A stretch of DNA of 64,000 bases from Sipunculus nudus (GCA_026874595.1 CM049306.1:94911642-94975641), one strand, 5' to 3'. Counted from the first letter of the stretch, positions 1 through 13,876 are shown. Notes: generated by a model from the letters alone, not told the origin. Translations and numbers: made by a program.

Positions 1-439
1 ATAGATACATTTATAAGTTGATACAGCAAGAGTTCATGGCAATGCAAAGGTTTTACTACTAAGCCCTACTTAATGGTGTAAACTGTATATGATGAATCCA
101 TTACTGAAGACAATGAAGTTTACCTTTATGTATCATTTTCAGCCATGAAAGTTTAATGGATTTTAACAGACTAAAGGTTATTGGTTATAGGAAATAAAAC
201 TATGAATCCCATAAAATTCTCTAGAAGAATTACAACTGACATTTAATTCCACAAATTTTGCTTGATCAACACTAACCATGGTAAAAATATTATAAACTCA
301 GGTTGATGATCTAATTGCAAACAGAGAGTGGGCTTCATGCAAAACATTTCCAACAGACCCCCAGGGGTTTAGATACGAAGACTCAGTCTCAACAGAATTA
401 AATTATGATTAATATTTATGAAATATAAATCTAACTTAC

Positions 440-3400
440 CACTGAATACAAACTGTGAGTCTGGACTGAAAGATGCTTCTAACGGTATCCTGGTCTGGTT
501 TGCATGACCCTGTAAGAAAAAGTCACAATTTGATATTCCAAATATTTCATCTGACAAGAGTCTTGTCAATGAAATGATCATGTAATATATTATTCCATGT
601 TTGTGAAGAACACCTAAAATACCTGTACCAGAAAATTTAATCAATTAATACAGAAAGTTTACACACCAATGAAGAAATACATTCTCCTAGAACACTAATG
701 AAAACTGAAAAGATGCTTAAATATATTGTGGAGATAGTTCCAATAGTTGTAAGCTTTTCTGATTATTCAAGTTTAAAAATATATTTGGTATATTAAGAAC
801 AGTACACTGGATGGCTAGGTTATGACATGCATGTGCAGGAGTTCTCCCCATGTTGCTTGAGTGAATGCATCTCTATTGTTGTTACTCTGTGTTCGATATA
901 TTTCTTCTGTGTACAGGTGAATGCTTAAAATGACATATATACTCACCATGAATGTCTGTAGTGGTGTACCTTGGAAAGCATCAACTAAACGCACCACTTG
1001 CCCATTGGTAGATATAAGTATGAGCTTCCCGTCTGGGCTGAACTTGAGTCCTGTCCAATCACAGTCCTTGTCTTGTTGTAGTTTGAAAGTTGCAAAAGGA
1101 CCCTGTGGAAAAACCAATGACATCAGCTGTGATTCAACACAAAAGGAAACCTTCACATGTAAGCTTGTATTATGCAGATTTATTTGGATGGAAACCAATG
1201 GAAGGTTCAGGAACAGCTCTAGTTTTACAGTTAATGTGTTTATTTTTATGGGTTGTAGTGGAAAGCATGTTAAAAATTCATAATGAGAAGTCCAATCAAT
1301 TAAATCACAGGACTTTAAAAGGACGACACTGGTTGCAACCTAGCAAAACAATAGTCTATACAAGAATGTCCTCTAGACAGACACATACAAAATCCTAGAA
1401 TTGTGGTCTCTGATCTACAGTCCCAGTTAAAAGAGCTAATAAACTACCTATCTAGCTGATAGGGTGAACTGTGACAAGTTACAAGTCAACTTTAATTGAA
1501 TAGCACATGACTGATGTATGTTGGATATCAGAATATATATACAATACAGACCCAAAAGTAAAATGATACATCACAATGTAAACATATTATCTTCCACAGT
1601 TTGATGTGTCAGGTGTCTAAAATGAACCTTTGCACTCCTTACTTTAAAAGATACTAAAAACAATTATACCATTTGCACTGGATTATCACTTTTAAATTTG
1701 TGAAGACTTTTTAAAGGCTACAACCCTTAACACTCATGACTACACAACTGACCTTGTCAAATGAGCGTAGATCATACAGCTTAAGGCTTTCTGAGTTAAT
1801 CCCTGCCGCGAAGATGAGCCCCTCTGGATCAAAGGCTGTCACAGGCCTGCCTGGGAGGTGCATCAATCCCTTCAAAAGAAACAGAAAAACATTAAATTTC
1901 ATCTGAATGAAGGAAGAAAATGAAAATTATGTTCAAATCTGCTTAAAATTATACAATAACAATGTGAATTAGGTCAAATGATCTAAGAAAGCTTAATATT
2001 TACTAAGCAAACATCAACTGCTGCCAATGAAAGTAAACACTATGGAGTCAAAGAACAACAAGAAATCAAGGCGAAAACACTGAAATGTTTAATATTCAAA
2101 ATCCATATCTGATGCCAAAATATGTGGTAATTCAAGAGATCAGGATGTGGGAGCTGCTGGTGTAATTAAAATGAGGAGTGATTAGCTCCACAGCACAGTT
2201 AACAAACAAGAGGCTGCATAAAACAAGTGACCGATGGGTCATGACACTCAGCTGACTGGGGAGACATTCGCAAAAGTAAATTCTATCACCTGAATGGTTG
2301 TATATACCCATTCAACTGAAGCATCAAACAGATTAACCAACAGGCCAAGATTGTGTCTGTATTTATAAATAGAGAAAACAAGGGACCTATGGGTCACTGT
2401 GCTCAGCTGACATTAACCTTGAAGGTAAAAATCTAAAATAATATCAAATGGAGATAAAGTGTAAGAGGAAGAGGTAATAAAGGCCATGGTTGGTTTATAT
2501 GATTGGTTTGTATTGATGAGCAAGAAATTGTTGCAAATAATATTTTGTGACCTGACCATGTGTTTCCTAATGTTGAAACTGAAGCATGTGAGCAGTTTGT
2601 GAACAAATGATCTGTACAATTACCATGATCATTAGTTGGCTTTTCGATTAACTGTTGACATTTCAGTAGTTTACACATTTGTTCAATCAATCTTTTTTTT
2701 GTATAATATATATTATTAAATATATGTTTTTTTTTATGAAATGTATACAGTTAAAATATAACTAATTAACAACATAAAACATGGCAAACAAAACCTGATC
2801 TCAATTTCTGCTGATGCAGGAAAATAATGAACAAATGTTTGTAATAAATCCTCATTTTTTTATCACATCAATTTTTTTTAAATTTAAGTTTATATTTCTA
2901 TACATTTTCAATATAACATATATATCTGAATATAAAAATTGATTCATAATTCTCAATTGCATCATCATAAATCTCAATCTTGTCAGATAACACCACATCA
3001 TGCATACAAATGTTTATTTATTTCTTACCCCAAAAATATATCTTTTAAATCTGCAAAAAGATAAATATCTAAAAAAAATACTTGATTTAGATTTCACAAT
3101 TTTTAATTGTGTCTTTATTTATCCATAATGTGGTTTATATTATATCATAATTTAAGCATACTGATGGGTTCCATTATGATTGGTAAAATGATTTAAAAGA
3201 AAAATGATTTCTTTAAAAATGCAACATTACACAACATTGCATCTTCTGGATTACACCTTGAATTACTTTTTCAAGGAAAGTTTTTGCATATCAGAGTGGA
3301 AACAGCATTACAATGAAGGAGATACAGTGAAAACAATAACAATACTGCATAACACTTGGTGGGTTGGGTTTGCGGGGGGGGGGGGGGAAGATTGGGGTGG

Positions 3401-6400
3401 TGATATGAGAATAACTGTACACCTGTCACAGCAGGGGATCTATCCAAGTGACTGTAACAAATCAGAAACCCTGGCATAGCTGACTTCCAGTGACCTGGAG
3501 TGGGACCCTGCATCTGTAATCAAAGCAAATGACTACAATAGAGCCTCAAGAAAAAAATCAATAACTAGCTTAATTTTCAAGCTTTTACTTACAAATTTCA
3601 GATTTAAACAAATTAAATATTTATGTTTACATGCTGTGAAAATTAAATCAATGGTACTTACAGGAAAAAAACGTGCCATGGTCAAAATTGGGCAAAATTT
3701 AAGGTACTGATTTTATTTTTATGCTAATTACTTAAACATTTTTAAAAATTCAGATCTAATTTTGGGTAAACAATTGAATCTTAATTAAACATAGTTATAT
3801 ACTTGGGAAAATAGACTCTAGTTTCAGAATTTTTCATGTTAAGTGAGTAAATATTTTTCCTGATTTTTTTACAAAGTCCATTATGTTTGGGCCCATAACT
3901 TAAAGAATTTATACTTAACAGACTTAATTTCTGGCATGTACATAGGAACTATATAGAAGAATATTTATGGTAAATATAAGGAAAAACAGATGAGTGGTTT
4001 TGATATTAGGCAGTCCTCAAGTGTGAAAATAGGTTTTTAATAAAAAATTGAGGTTTTTCCTTAATTTCTCAAAGGAATGAAGTCGCAAAGACCCAGTTTT
4101 CGGCTTGGTAGGAGATCTTGGGGACATCTAACATTATGCTGAATTTTGGATTCCTAGGTCTTACGGTTTCAAAACGTGCCACATCTACGGACGGACGGAC
4201 GGACGGACGGACAGACGGACGGACGACGGACAATGGACCACGACTATAGCTCAGATGACTTATAGTCAGCTGAGCTAAAAATATTGAAATAATTTCTGGT
4301 ATGTACATAGGAAATATATAGAGGAATTAATATCTTAAAAATGGTCAATATCAGGTCAGTGGTTTTGATTTTAGGCAGTCTTGAAGTGTAACAATTGGTT
4401 TTTAATGGAAAACAGAGTTTTGCCTTAATAATTCGAAGGAATGAAGTCCTCATGGACCAATTTTCGGTATGGTAGGAGATTTTAGGGACATCTAATGGTA
4501 TGCCGAATTTCAGATTCGCAGGTCCAACAGTTTCAAAATGTGCCAGTTTATGGTAGGAGATTTTGGGGACATCTAATGGTATGCCCAATTTCAGATTCGT
4601 AAGTCCAAGGGTTTCAAAACGTGCCAGTTTAACAGACGGACAGACAGCCGACGGACAAGGGACCACGACTATAGCTCAGATGACTTATAGTCAGCTGAGC
4701 TAAAAATAGAGGAAACTAAAATTGAAAAAAATACAGGTGGTGCCACCAGTCTGCAGGAACTGATGGAACACCTCTTGATCAATATGTAAACCAAAAATCA
4801 TGACCATCAGTGTTGTACTTATAATTGAGCTGTTGCAATTTGTTTTTATCAAATTTTCCATTATTCTGGGGGGGGGGGGGGGTAATTGGGAGCCCCACAG
4901 CTCAAAGGATATGGGTAACAGAGACCTTATTTCAGATTTCCATGAAGACTTTTCATAGGTCTCTCACTGTTTCAAGAATGAAGATTCTAGGTCCAGTCTT
5001 TACGCTTTGTGCCCTGTTAACAGATGTTCTCATTTTTAAAGGTCTCAAAAATAGAGAAAAAAATTCGTAAAAAATCGAAAAATACAGGTGGCGCCACCAG
5101 TCTGCAGGAACTGATGGAACATCTCATGATCAATATGTATGCCAAAAATCATGACCATCAGTGATGTAGTTAACGAGATATTGAAGTTTTTGTATGAAAT
5201 TTTTGACTATTCTGGGGGGTACTTTGGGGCCCAATAGCTCGAAGGATATGGGTAACAGAGACCTAATTTCTGGTTTCCGAAGAGATTTTTCGTCGACCTC
5301 TCAGAATGTCAAGTTACAAGATTGTAAGTCCAGCGGTTACGATTTGTGCCAGGTTAATGGACAGACAGACGATGGACAAAGAGTGATCGCTATAGCTCAG
5401 CATGACTGAAAGTCAGCTGAGCTAAAAATGTAACATTTAACCTGATGACTACTCTGAGCTGTACAGCATACAAATGTATTTCTTACCTGGCAGTTTGCTG
5501 AGCGGAGGTCCCAGAGGCGTATTGTATTGTCAAGTGAACCAGAGAGGAAGGTGTCGTCCACAGGGGACATGCATAGTGTCACGACTCTACAACAATAATA
5601 GCGTATGTATTGTCAAATAGACAAATACCAATGCTCAGTGGTAAAAACTATTAGTGCAAAACAGTGGATGCAAAAAAAAGAACACAGCTTGCAGAATATA
5701 GATCACTTTGATCTTATTTAAGGCTTGGAATGTTTTTTTTTCAGCGAAGCTATAAAGCACATTCTAGGTCTAGTGGTTACAATTTTTGCCCTGCTTTGGT
5801 ATCAAATTTTCAAATATTCTGGGAGGTATTATAAGCCCCATAGCTCAGAGAATATGGGTAACAGAGACCTAATTTCAGGTTTCCAAGGAGACTTTTCATA
5901 GACCTCAAGTGAAAAGATTCTAGGTCCAGTGGTTACGATTGGTGCCCTGTTAACAGATGTCATTTTAAAAGGTCTAAAAAAAAATGCTTAAAAATTTTTA
6001 AAAATCCAGGTGGAGCCAACAGTCTGCAGGAAATGATGATTCACTATGTGATCAATATGCATGCAAAGAATCATGGTGATCAATACATGGGTTTTCAGAT
6101 CCTGGAGCTTTTGTATCAAATTTTCCATTATTTTTGGGGGTACTTCTGAGCCCCATAGCTTGGAGGATATCAGTATCGGAGACCTAATTTCAGGTTTCTA
6201 TGGAGATTTTTCATGGACCTCTAAGACTGCATAGGTTTCATGATCCTTGCCCTTACGGTTACGATTTGTGTCCTGCTAACAGACAGCTGGACAGAAGGCC
6301 AATGGACAATGACCCATCGCTATAGCTCAGCATGAGCGAAAGTCAGCTGAGCTAAAAAAATTGGAATTATAAAGATGTAACATTACATCATTTAGGAGGA

Positions 6401-9400
6401 ATTATTACAATATGAATCACAACAGGGTACACCATAGATAATGATATGCATAACATGGCCTACAGCCTAATGCAAACCTGTGCAATGGGATATACATCAG
6501 GTATAATGCTTAGATGATAACATGCTTAACCTTACAATGCAAGTACTAAACATTTAAAAACAAGTATGTATTCATATGCAAAGCTTCAAGGTGAATATCA
6601 AATCTCAACTGATAAATAAGCAGGAGCATACACATTGCGCAAAAAGTATTGTAGGTGGCACAATCAGTCTTATTTAGGGTAATGCCATCACATATGCATG
6701 GTAAGGCCAAAATTTCAGGCTGATACTTTGAAGCTATCCAATATGTATAGAAATGCACAATTTTAGGCTGATATATCAAAATCCCTGAGAAATAAGCATG
6801 GACATACTATGTGCAAAAGTCACTGAAGGTGGCGACACCAGTTTTGTGTACGAGAATGACATCAAAGATGCATGGACAGGCCAAAATTTCAGGCCGATAC
6901 ATCAAACTGCTCTTGAGTCAGGTGACCGGACTGACCAAGCTCAGCTGAGGCAGCCAGTTGCCCAAAGTCAAGCGAAGCAAATTGGCATGTGCAGTTACTG
7001 CACTGAATGAACTCTTGACCTTTACCTGGCTGCACGGAGTGAAAACTTGATCTGTTGCAATATCTGTTATAGTTGGCAATCTGCCAAAGCTATAAACAGA
7101 TCCATACTGAAACTTGTTCTGTTGCCAAATCTGAAATTCATCGAACCCAAGCCATTTGAACAAACTTGAGAGAGCTCATCTCTGGAATAATTTCTGTGAA
7201 ATATTGAACAATTTGGCTGAATGATTTCGGGGAAGAAGATTTTCAAAGGTTTCCAAAGAGATATTATGGGTTAATGTACTGATGACCCCCAAATAAAAAG
7301 GACGATGCAGGTGGTGCCACCAATACCTCAATTTCAAATATGACTGATGTAACCAACATATGCTGAAAATTTGGTGATGATAGCTCCAGCCATTTCTGAG
7401 TGTAATTTTAGTATGCTTTTTGGACAAATGACAGTCTAGCTTCTCATAACTCCACCAAAAATCACTAACTGAAACCATTCGAACAAATTTGAGAAAGATT
7501 ATTCCTGTGAAATACTGAATAATTTGGCTTCAGAGAAGATTTTTACCTTTTTCCATATAAAATCTAAGTCAATGCACACAGCCAAAAAACAAGTTCAATC
7601 TGACTTAGTTTGACATGTGACTTGATTCTTTCATAAAATTTGGCTCTGGTAGCTATGACGGTTTTTGAGATAGCATGGGTTAACGTAAAGACAATGCTGT
7701 GCCATCGCATAAGATCACAGGTTTGCTAAAAATCAACATATCAGAAAAAACAAGTCCAATTTACACTTGTTAATCACAACTGAAACAAAAAGTATAACTT
7801 ACTTTTTTGTGTGTCCAGGAAAATATCTGATGTATTTGTTGTCATGTAGTGAAAGAAATCTGATTGTGTCTGAAAGAATATATTAACAGATTAATATATA
7901 TATGTATTTAAACTTCTCTATAATTTGTCAAAATGCTATGGTAAAAGTGCAGGTCCCTTATTCTGCACTTTAACTGATGTAACCTGTGCACAATTGAAAA
8001 CATTAATTTATGCATAATTTGTCAATTAACAAATTAAAAAGAAGCTGATGTAAGCTTGAATCAGTTTGTGAATTAACAGATTCAGGATACTCCAAGAGTC
8101 CAAACAGAAAAGATAAATAACCTGCCCCTAGTATTTTTGCTCATCCAGTGTACTTCCTTTGTCACTGAATTACTGTATATAATGTTACTGATCTTTTCCT
8201 TCTTACCATCTATTTTTGTGGAGCTGTGAATGGCAGTTGATGTTGAATGTGTGAAGTGTATCAGGTCTACCCCATACTTCTTACTGTTTAAAGTGCGTTT
8301 TGGCCTGTGGGAAAAAAGAAAAAACATTTTTTTTTCAATATTTATAAATGAACTAAACTTATCACTGAAAATTTTACCATAGTCATATATAGGTGTATAA
8401 AACTATAAAACCATTTCATAAGTCAGTGAACAAATATCTATTTAAAAACTTGCCAAGTAGCTCTTACCTAAGACATGTAAATGTTTAAAAAGAACTGGAA
8501 ATGTTGGAACTAACTGAATCTGAAAGACTTGCACAAAGGCTACATTTTCATGACAATGCAGAAACTATAAATGGGCATATACCATAGAACATTTAGACAT
8601 TGGACTTGTTTAGTGAGGATCTGTGCAATTATTGTTGGCCTTGGGTATTCCATTCATATTAGGGTGGGGAATATGCTGGCATTTTCCAGATGTTGTCAGG
8701 CTTGTGGCATTTTTGGAATTTCCAGGAAGACTTAAAAGAGGAAAGACACCCACTGGAAGATCTTACAAACAACATATTTTAAATAATTTTTGTGGTCCTT
8801 GAATTGTTTTAACGTCTTTTTATCACAAGCTTAGAAATGCCCATAATAGATGATCGGTAGCCATAATAACACAAGAATAGCATCACTGCATATTCAAACC
8901 TCATGTTACAGGGCAAATGAAAAGAAGAAAAATTTCAAGTATTTATCAAGAAAAAGAATGGAAAATACAGGACTAAGACAAAAAGTAGAGAATGGATTGC
9001 TGGAGAAAAAATACGGGGTCATGTGACTAGTTCATTCATGGTTTGCAGGAGAAACTTAGTGGATAATTTGGGAAAATTATGGGTTTACTCACATTAAATT
9101 AAGTATTAACATTGAAATAGAAAAGGAAACCGGTTATACATGTACAATTTCACATACAATAGCTTTCTGAGTAAGCATGCAGGTATGAGAAACATCTCTG
9201 CCTCATCTTTGTTGATCAAAAAAAGGCATTAGACAGGGTCACTGGATCCCTCTCTGAGAAGTGCTACAGAACTATGTGGAAAGAAATCTGAATAATATAA
9301 GTTTCAATCTACACACACAATGCAAGTGCAATGAAGACCCAAAGTGGACTCCTCAACTGGTTTGAAATGAAGTACCATAATGCATAACAGTGTCCCAACA

Positions 9401-12400
9401 CTTCTTCTGTTCAATGTGTAAATAGACAAAATCAGTTCAACGTGTAAATAGACAAAATAATCACAGATGCCAGTCAAGATCCAGAAGCCCTTAACAAACT
9501 GCTGTTTCATAATGAAAACAAGCAATATATAGTCCTGCTAAAATTACAGACAGCCTGTAAAATTCATGTGAAACTCATGAGTCTTTAAGAGGCTGATGTA
9601 CTGTCAGGCATACTTGTAACCAGCTGGACATTTCAATCAACAGAAAACAGCTCAAGTAAGACCACAGAGTTGAACCACCAGCAACCTTCCTAAAACACCC
9701 AATCATATTCATAGAGACCCAAGCAAATTTGATCACTGCAATCTTCATTTCAACTTTCACCTACTTGTCAGACCTGGAGCCTCAATAAAGCCCTGGAGTG
9801 AAACCTCACAAATTGTGAGACAAAATGCCTCAAACAAGCAGCTGGAAAAAACAAGAAAGGACTGGGTCAGGAAATAGCACATCAAAAAACATGGTTAATG
9901 TGGCATACCTTTCCCAGTTCGGTGTACCCAAGGCTTTACTTACCTGAAGAGAATGACAATCAAGTTGAATCAACCAGCCACCCCTAAAAGCCTACAATAT
10001 GAGGTACTTTGAAGGGGCTAAAAAGCCACAGGACTACCTCACCAGGATTGGTGTGATGGTGTTTGAGACATGCTTCATACCCACAATATGACCCTATTCT
10101 AGGCCTCTAGAAGTGAGCCATAGATGACTATCATTATCAAGTGCACAAAGACCAGAAGTACTGCAGTGGATCATATCCCACTCAGTGCCACTCATACAGG
10201 GAAATGAAGAGTTGACAGGATGGCAATGCTAGGTGCATCTGATGACCAAGAGGAGAATGATTTAGAGACAAAGACCATTATCAAATCACTGCAAAGACTA
10301 CTATAGATGCAGTGCAGTTATCATCTACTGTCTAGGCAACAGCAAGCAGCATCTTACACCACAGGACAGGATGCACCTGACAATCTCCTTTCTGCCCCTC
10401 AGGTGATGCAGATAAGGGAAGAGACCTTGCCAACACCAAACATGATCCAGAATTAGTACGGCTGAACAGCTGAACTTCAGAAGATCACACATTTCATTAA
10501 AAGAACTGAGAGTGTGATAGCCATTAACAATAAGACAAGAATAAAACAGAGCCAGGTAGTGTGATTATTTTTGCCTGGACCCAGCTGGAACTGTTTTATA
10601 TATTGTTCTGTCAATGGAGGTTAGACTTTGTTCACAACATGGCATCTTGATTTGCCCAATTTACATGTTGTACATGTACCCCATGGGGTGACATGAGGTC
10701 ACACAAGTGCAGAGCAGCTATCTGGTCATGCTTTCATCCACATGGGTCAGAACACTGGAGTCTCGACTGCAATATGAAAAACAGTTAATGAATACCCTGC
10801 AGAGTACAACTTTTTACTTACTCAATATATAAAATCATTTTGTTATTCAGAATATCTGCAATAGCTGCCCTCCAAAGCTCCATACAAGGCTCTGTATGCA
10901 CCACTTATTACCAGTGCAGAGTTCAGACATGCACAAAGGCAACATTTTTACCAAGAAGTTTATATAAATGGAGATCTAACTCTGGGAAGCCCTGCCAGCA
11001 CTTGTGTATCAGCCATTCGCTACCTGCAATGAAGATGCGATAAGCCCAATGACTATAGCGCACCTATTGTAATGTACCATGGTGTCAGGCACAGCTGTAA
11101 CACAGTCTTTGATAAGTGTGCCTCTTGGATCTTACTGACAGTCTGCTCAAGCTTGTCAGGCTGAGAGCAATGTTCAGTCACCCAGTGGTAAATCAGAGGA
11201 ATTACATTGACCAGAATGATGAATTTGCAGATTGTTTGTTTTGTTAAGAATAATGCTCAACAAGTATATTGAGAGAGGTCTGGAGGTTATTTGGGACACG
11301 TGTTCACTCTTCATCATCACTTGCCGTGATAATTGAATAAATTCTGAGTTCTTTAAGTTCACATCAGTCTACACACTTCTAACACATATTAATTATTAGC
11401 CTGGTTTTATATAGAATTCTGTGGATACCAAATTTTATGACGCCTATTTCCAGAAGACTTTCACTTTCATTGTCAACTGTGAGGCTTCGCACGATGCATC
11501 ATTTTTATTTTACTTGTATTTTAACCCAGGTTTACCACTGCCCAGCAATAGCTTGGGCATCTTTTGCAACAAGGCTTAACAGGCTGGCACAATACTGCAT
11601 GTCTATAAGAAAACATATTGAGTTAACTTTAGAATGTTCTATAATTACATTAAATACTTCAGATTAATACTAGTTCATGCTTGGGGTCTCCAGAAACTAA
11701 CAAGTCGTTCCAAAGTCACATCAAAGAGATGATTCTCACACTGTATCAATTAGCACCAGGCTTAACAGCAGGATCTCTCTGTGCATTTGACCAGCAATTT
11801 TAATGGCTAAGTTAGAAACATTCATGACGGCAAAAGGAAATGCATCAATTAGCACCCAGCTTAACAGCAGCATCTCTCTGTGCATTTCACCAGCAACTTT
11901 TATGACCAATTTAGCAACATTCGGTATGGCAAAAGGAACTGCATCTCCATCTGTATAAGCTCCTTGCTGTCAACATTACCTCAGCATCACAGTAGGACAT
12001 TGGTACAACTTTCAAATAAAAGGGATGCGTGATACTTTCCTGTATTGACATAGTGCAAGTAATGCAATCGGTTATTGGCGATCATGCGAAATAATTACAC
12101 TATGGTGCATCATAGCTTACTAACTTCTTTGCACACATTTGAAAATGCTTTTAGGGAACATGTCATGAAATATGCATCAAAACATGGTGGTAATTCCAAT
12201 AATTATTTCACACTGTGGATTCACTCCACGGGTGATCATAAAACTTACACTCCATTTTGGCAGTCATATATAATGATAGAATCATCATCACTGCTCGAAA
12301 TCAACAAGTCACCACTTGTTGAGAAATCAATACTGTTTATGAGATCTGTGTTTTCTCTGAAAACCTTTGCAACTTGGAAATTTCGCACAACATTATCCGT

Positions 12401-12409
12401 CAACTTCAT
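440..12409 (-). CDS. WDR82: WDR82 orthologue, WD40-repeat protein (3'-truncated by window edge)
   Basis: Seven coding exons read right to left: 12249-12409, 8207-8304, 7803-7869, 5487-5586, 1753-1869, 947-1102 and 440-509. Phases are continuous, all junctions are GT-AG, and 769 nt of coding sequence is present. The start ATG at 12409-12407 opens [20 protein letters not shown], nearly the known WDR82 N-terminus. Diagnostic blocks follow: [80 protein letters not shown] and [13 protein letters not shown]. The remaining C-terminal WD repeat (roughly 60 residues in the family) should lie left of base 1. In animals WDR82 is a nuclear seven-bladed propeller. It tethers SET1 H3K4 methyltransferase complexes to Ser5-phosphorylated RNA polymerase II and also serves PNUTS-PP1 termination complexes. 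The introns are large and full of dispersed repeats. Identity is very secure; individual borders could be a few bases off. Confidence 0.96.
3925..4285 (+). repeat. Dispersed repeat, family A, copy 1
   Basis: This copy and the next form a head-to-tail pair with clearly alignable blocks: a start with 'aatttctggcatgtacatagg', a middle with 'gtggttttgat..taggcagtc', then 'ggaatgaagtc', 'ggtaggagat' and 'tttcaaaacgtgcca'. It ends with a (GGAC)n tract at 4197-4230 and a foldback, TAGCTCAG/CTGAGCTA, followed by AAAAA. It lies in WDR82 intron 5 and has no coding capacity. Confidence 0.7.
4290..4708 (+). repeat. Dispersed repeat, family A, copy 2
   Basis: This second family-A copy aligns with the preceding one over nearly its whole length. 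It has an extra internal duplication of the 'ggtaggagatttt..ggacatctaatggtatgcc' block at about 4470-4600. It ends in the same foldback and AAAAA. Confidence 0.7.
4720..5427 (+). repeat. Dispersed repeat, family A variant with two internal units
   Basis: Two consecutive ~350-bp units start at about 4720 and 5080. Each opens with a GGTGGYGCCACC box followed by 'agtctgcaggaactgatgg' and 'tcaatatgta..ccaaaaatcatgaccatcagtg'. The first carries a G15 run (4868-4882). The second ends with a diverged GGAC-type tract and the same TAGCTCAG/CTGAGCTA foldback. Confidence 0.65.
5780..6358 (+). repeat. Dispersed repeat, family A variant, further copy
   Basis: It aligns with the 4720-5427 element ('ccccatagctcagagaatatgggtaacagagacctaatttcagg', here split to describe it: ccccatagct, gggtaacaga, cctaatttca). 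It contains a degenerate GGTGGAGCCAAC box at 6009 and ends in the TAGCTCAG..CTGAGCTA foldback with an A-run. It lies in WDR82 intron 3. Confidence 0.65.
6395..7736 (+). repeat. Dispersed repeat, family B, copy in WDR82 intron
   Basis: It shares long blocks with 55990-61777: the opening 'ggcctacagcctaatgc', 'caccaggtataatgctt'-like sequence, repeated 'aatttcaggctgatatatc' units, 'ctgcactgaatgaac', and 'aactcttgacc'-type units. The end reads 'gggttaacgtaaagac', then 'gctcacaggttcgctaaaaa' in the best copies. It ends only ~65 bp from WDR82 exon 3 and is non-coding. Confidence 0.65.
9190..9600 (+). pseudogene. Degraded LINE reverse-transcriptase fragment
   Basis: The plus strand encodes [14 protein letters not shown] (9201-9242), a damaged form of the RT domain 'F-D/E-KAFD' block. 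Further along comes [13 protein letters not shown] and, in the position of the 'VRQGCVLSP' block, [17 protein letters not shown] poorly preserved LLFHNENKQ replaces the usual catalytic FADD stretch. Several stops interrupt it. It lies within WDR82 intron 1, in the opposite orientation to the gene. The following kilobase may be further LINE debris but I cannot assign it. Confidence 0.5.
11745..11942. repeat. Imperfect 99-bp tandem duplication
   Basis: Two adjacent copies begin 'atcaattagcacc' at 11745 and 11844 and share 'agctctctgtgcattt'-like blocks and the end 'ggcaaaaggaa'. They lie in WDR82 intron 1, with no apparent function. Confidence 0.7.
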
Positions 12410-12570
12410 CTTCGCTTGGCGTGCGGGATTGTTGTTTGCCGGAAGTTGAGAGGCAATGCGAGTACCTTCGCTGCGGGCCTATTGTATTCACAAATCCTCG
12501 GCGCTTTGCCCATGGGTGTCTTTTTATTTTAAAAGAGTGAATGTTTTTGTTTTGTCATTTGTATACATAT
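12410..12570. promoter_or_regulatory. Candidate promoter shared by WDR82 and GLYCTK
   Basis: This short segment lies just upstream of the WDR82 start codon. It is visibly richer in GC and CpG than its surroundings (gtgcgggatt, ctgcgggcct, cctcggcgct). It contains an ETS-type core, tgccggaagt, at about 12438. GLYCTK starts in the opposite direction and has a splice acceptor immediately before its ATG, so an upstream non-coding GLYCTK exon must exist and may begin here. The bidirectional role is inferred from head-to-head layout; no transcript start is visible in the sequence. Confidence 0.4.
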
Positions 12571-13874
12571 AAAAATGATTTAAATAGATCAGAACAGGAA
12601 TAAATAAATTCAACAGCTGGAAATATTCTCATTCAATCTGAGGGAGGGCATCACAGTGTTTATCATGTCTATTCAAATTATATTATCCAGATGGCATTCC
12701 AAACGCCTGCTCTGTGGATTCACAAACGTTCGGTAAATTGTAACCTCATTCTGAGGGCTAGTACGGCCCACTTTCTAAGTCATGAATGTCTGTGGTTGTG
12801 GGTGGGGAAGCGTATATAAACGGCTGTAAACGAAAGTGCGGTGAAACGATCCCCCGTTTCCAAACTGACTGCAAGTAAATGGTTGAACAGCTTTGCTTAG
12901 TTCACCCACAGCCTCCTGCATGTAAGGTGTCTGCTTACAGCTAAAAAAAATCAAAATCTGAAGCCTCCCTCGCGCCCACTGATGATTGCACGTGATCAAG
13001 GACAAAGGTCACTGGACAAGTTCAATGTAATTCCCCCAGTCTCGTCTGCATCTGTGATTTATCTATGGTCACACGAATGTTCACTGCAGGCCTGGTTTAC
13101 TCATTACTGTAGACAAATATGTGCATATCAACTTTTGAACAATAAACCTAACTCTTATATTCAGAATATTGTAGCCAAATTATTTTACAGTTCTGAATTT
13201 TGGATTTAAAAAAATTAAGTTCAAAATATAATCTTTTTATCATGTAATATACATTAAAATTATAGCTTATTGACACTCCTAAAACCAGAATTCATTTAAT
13301 TGATTATATTTTCATTGTTTAGAAACAAGATAGTCAAATTTTCGTTCCTAGTGTTCAGTTTCAGATAAACAATTTTTCGGATAAACGCTATTCAGACAAA
13401 CAATGCTGTACTGCATATTTTAGTTTTCTGTAAGGCAGTTACAAAACTAACTCTCTTTATTGTCTTTTTAATTTTACGTAAATCAATGACCAGCTAGTTC
13501 ATTCCTCCAATTGACAACTGAAAAAAAAATTACGAACAAATTAAAATCAATTTAGGTAAGTAGTTAATACCTATATCATTCTGATTCCAGGGTACATGGT
13601 TGATCATAAGAATCTGATTGCTTATTGCTGGAGTTGACATGAATTGATTTAAATACAAATCAAATTTATGGGACCGTTTGTCATGATGATCAGTTTTGCA
13701 ATTAATTGTTTAAAATCTAATAAATACATTTTAATTTGTTTAAAAAAATGATATTAATTTTTCATTTCTAAGGTAATTATTGATGAATACAGTTTTTACC
13801 TCATCTGTGTGCCTTTTATTCATGTCACCAAAATGCACATGCATGTATGCCTCTTTAACCTTTTATTCATGTCA

Positions 13875-13876
<2 letters not shown>

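Noticed and set aside
440-12409. let-7 microRNA in a WDR82 intron
   Set aside because: Vertebrates carry let-7g in a WDR82 intron. I looked for tgaggtagtag on both strands through these introns and did not see it.
12075-12449. Plus-strand ORF of 124 codons
   Set aside because: It is the antisense shadow of WDR82 exon 1, whose minus-strand translation matches the known protein.
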